Source: Neocallimastix lanati (nom. inval.)
Lineage: Eukaryota > Neocallimastigomycota > Neocallimastigomycetes > Neocallimastigales > Neocallimastigaceae
DNA length: 64,000 bases
Direction: 5' to 3'
Assembly: GCA_016946835.1 (NCBI GenBank)
Contig: JACVTC010000256.1
Span: 1 to 64,000, forward strand
The notes under the pieces were generated by a model. The model worked only from the letters and a program-made list of their open reading frames with translations. It made no database searches and was not told the DNA's origin. The number at the start of each line of letters is the position of its first letter. Positions within the stretch are counted from its first letter, which is position 1. The position numbers and the translations under genes were made by a program. Shown in pieces: positions 62,594 to 64,000 of this stretch.

Positions 62594-62624
62594 TTTTAAA
62601 CGTTATAATTTTATTTAATAAAAT
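62594..62624 (-). mobile_element. 31-nt stub of the retroelement 3' end
   Basis: Identical to the first 31 bases of the conserved 3' terminus (TTTTAAACG through the first palindrome), flanked on both sides by telomeric repeat. It looks like a severely 5'-truncated element copy that was then capped again. Confidence 0.85.
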
Positions 62625-62633
62625 AGGGTTAGG
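62625..62633 (+). repeat. Interstitial telomeric tract 4
   Basis: AGGGTTAGG, one and a half repeats, between the 31-nt stub and the next element. Confidence 0.85.
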
Positions 62634-64000
62634 TTTTAAACGTTATAATTTTATTTAATAAAATTAATCAAAATAGTTAATACATTATTAATGTATATAT
62701 AATTACATGGAATCATGACTACATGACTTTGAGTAATTTAATACAAATTTTTAATAAGAAGAAAAAATTCAGTAAAATAGTAAAGTAAATATTTAAAGAG
62801 TTTAAGATTTTAAGGAAGAAAAATTATTCTTTTTTAATAAAGTAAATGATTAATTAAAGTAATTCTAATTAAGAATTTTTTTTTAATAGTTATCTAAAAG
62901 AATATAAAGTTTTTATAATCTAGTAGAATATTTTAAAATAAAATTTATAAAGAAATTAAATTTTTAGTTTGTTCGTAAAGTAAGTATATTTAATTAAGAC
63001 TGAAATCGTATGAAATATATTTATTCATTGATATATTTCATAGATTCAATAATATCCTCCGAACTATAATCCATAGGTTTTAATGGATTAATAGTTGTAT
63101 TCAGGATGTTAGGGGAATTGGATATTATAGTATCACTATACATATCCATCCCTGCTTCCTGATAGTGCTCAATTGGCACTGTAGGAGTTAACGTTGAGGA
63201 GATAATTGAATCATTATCATCCTCTGTGCATTGGTCGTCATCCTCAAAGAGTTCAGACGTACCTTTGAATTCTGGGGATTCAAGAGGGCCACTTGGACTA
63301 GCAGCCTTAAAAACAGCAAAGCCCTTTGATGGGCTAATTACCCTTTCCTTTAGCGCTAGGGCAAAGGCAGAAATAGCTTCTTTACTAGAGCGACGGGCAG
63401 CATTGGCTACTTTTGGGTTCGAGCCAGACGAGTTAGCTGGGGTACCTTTGGGGGTAGCTGGAGCATTATCGGGGGCACAGCCCGAGGGAGGAGCAGCGAA
63501 GTTGTTACCTGAGGTAGAGACTTCTGCATCAGGAAGTACAGTAGGTGTGGGCGTAGGAATATTAAATTTGGTAAATTTAATATTTTGGATAACATTAGAA
63601 AAGAAGTCCTTAACATAATCAGGACTTCTTTCTCTATTAATAGTTTCAGATATTCTTCGGTAGCAAGCTTTTTCTATCCTAAGAATATCTTCACCATTTG
63701 CTGTTGAGGCATTTTCAACAGCTACGGGGTTAAAGTTTTCGAGAACTTTAAATGAGTTTTCAAAAACTTTAAGAATATCAGTAATCATTGGTTTGAATTT
63801 TTTGAGAACTGTAAGTTCACAAATGTCCTTACCAATGAACGAGACATTTCTGATGTAGAAATGTCTAATACCAAGATTACTAAGGCATTTTTTAACAATC
63901 CAGATGGGTTGTCTTTGTATGCCTTGAATATATAAAAGGTCAAGGTCTTCCTTTCGGATGATCTTGGGTTGTTTCAGAATGAGATTCAGGACACTTTCCT
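62634..64000 (-). mobile_element. Telomere-joined retroelement of unit 3, partial
   Basis: Conserved 3' terminus (62634-62704, both palindromes present), 3' region (62705-63020) and the beginning of a second gag-like gene. Continues past the right edge. Confidence 0.85.
63021..64000 (-). CDS. Gag-like LINE protein, second copy, partial
   Basis: The last 326 codons or so of a second gag-like gene, open up to the right edge and in the same frame as 28101-29080. I count eight single-base differences from the first copy in 980 bp, all transitions. Five change the protein (R413K, A564V, S575P, A590T and P595S in numbering of copy 1), and three are silent. No stop or frameshift is present, so the copy may be functional; its 5' end lies outside the window. 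Confidence 0.85.
   Translation of the reverse strand, partial: ESVLNLILKQPKIIRKEDLDLLYIQGIQRQPIWIVKKCLSNLGIRHFYIRNVSFIGKDICELTVLKKFKPMITDILKVFENSFKVLENFNPVAVENASTANGEDILRIEKACYRRISETINRERSPDYVKDFFSNVIQNIKFTKFNIPTPTPTVLPDAEVSTSGNNFAAPPSGCAPDNAPATPKGTPANSSGSNPKVANAARRSSKEAISAFALALKERVISPSKGFAVFKAASPSGPLESPEFKGTSELFEDDDQCTEDDNDSIISSTLTPTVPIEHYQEAGMDMYSDTIISNSPNILNTTINPLKPMDYSSEDIIESMKYINE

Noticed and set aside
1-64000. Mitochondrial or plastid origin because of the extreme AT content
   Set aside because: TTAGGG repeats, an APE-type LINE, standard-code reading frames and no organelle genes all point to nuclear DNA.

Overview
The window looks like the end region (telomere or subtelomere) of a chromosome from an extremely AT-rich eukaryote. 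It has TTAGGG-type telomeric repeats, kilobases of simple and complex satellite DNA, and only two kinds of protein gene. Both genes look like non-LTR retrotransposon (LINE) products and both are on the minus strand. The standard code, ATG starts in an A-rich context, the TTAGGG repeats and the Asn-rich low-complexity protein tract would fit an AT-rich fungus (for example an anaerobic gut fungus), but other AT-rich eukaryotes cannot be excluded from sequence alone. I see no tRNA, rRNA or ordinary cellular gene.

Layout. The window is built from three copies of one unit in the same orientation. Unit 0 (1-541) is only a right-hand fragment: 47-bp satellite followed by AATAAA-type satellite, cut off at 541. 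Unit 1 (542-27697) starts with a short telomeric tract and a 70-bp retroelement 3' end, then a 1.6-kb short element without recognisable genes, then about 25.5 kb of satellites. Unit 2 (27698-62570) starts with a telomeric tract and the same 71-bp 3' end. It then carries an intact 729-codon gag-like gene (28101-30290), an intact 1200-codon endonuclease/reverse transcriptase gene (31728-35330), and a second copy of the same satellite block (about 35380-61789) plus 0.8 kb that is absent from unit 1. Unit 3 (62571-64000, running off the window) again starts with telomeric repeats, a 31-nt stub of the 3' end, more telomeric repeat and a second gag gene. The two satellite blocks carry the same families in the same order (185-bp, 69/36-bp, 195-bp, 274-bp, 47-bp, AATAAA, inverted 47-bp, 76-bp, 62-bp) but differ in copy number.

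How it may work. Every telomeric tract lies at the same place: truncated sequence on its left, a retroelement 3' end on its right. Read in the sense of the element, the RNA would end in C-strand telomeric sequence that could pair with a G-rich chromosome end. The arrangement recalls HeT-A/TART of Drosophila, MoTeR elements of Magnaporthe, SART/TRAS of Bombyx and the Athena elements of rotifers. Here, however, the reverse transcriptase carries an apurinic-type endonuclease, the gag-like gene lies downstream rather than upstream of it, and the amplified unit includes some 26 kb of satellite. The telomeric junctions, orientation and gene content are seen directly. The mechanism (end healing plus 3'-end attachment, spread by recombination) is inference.
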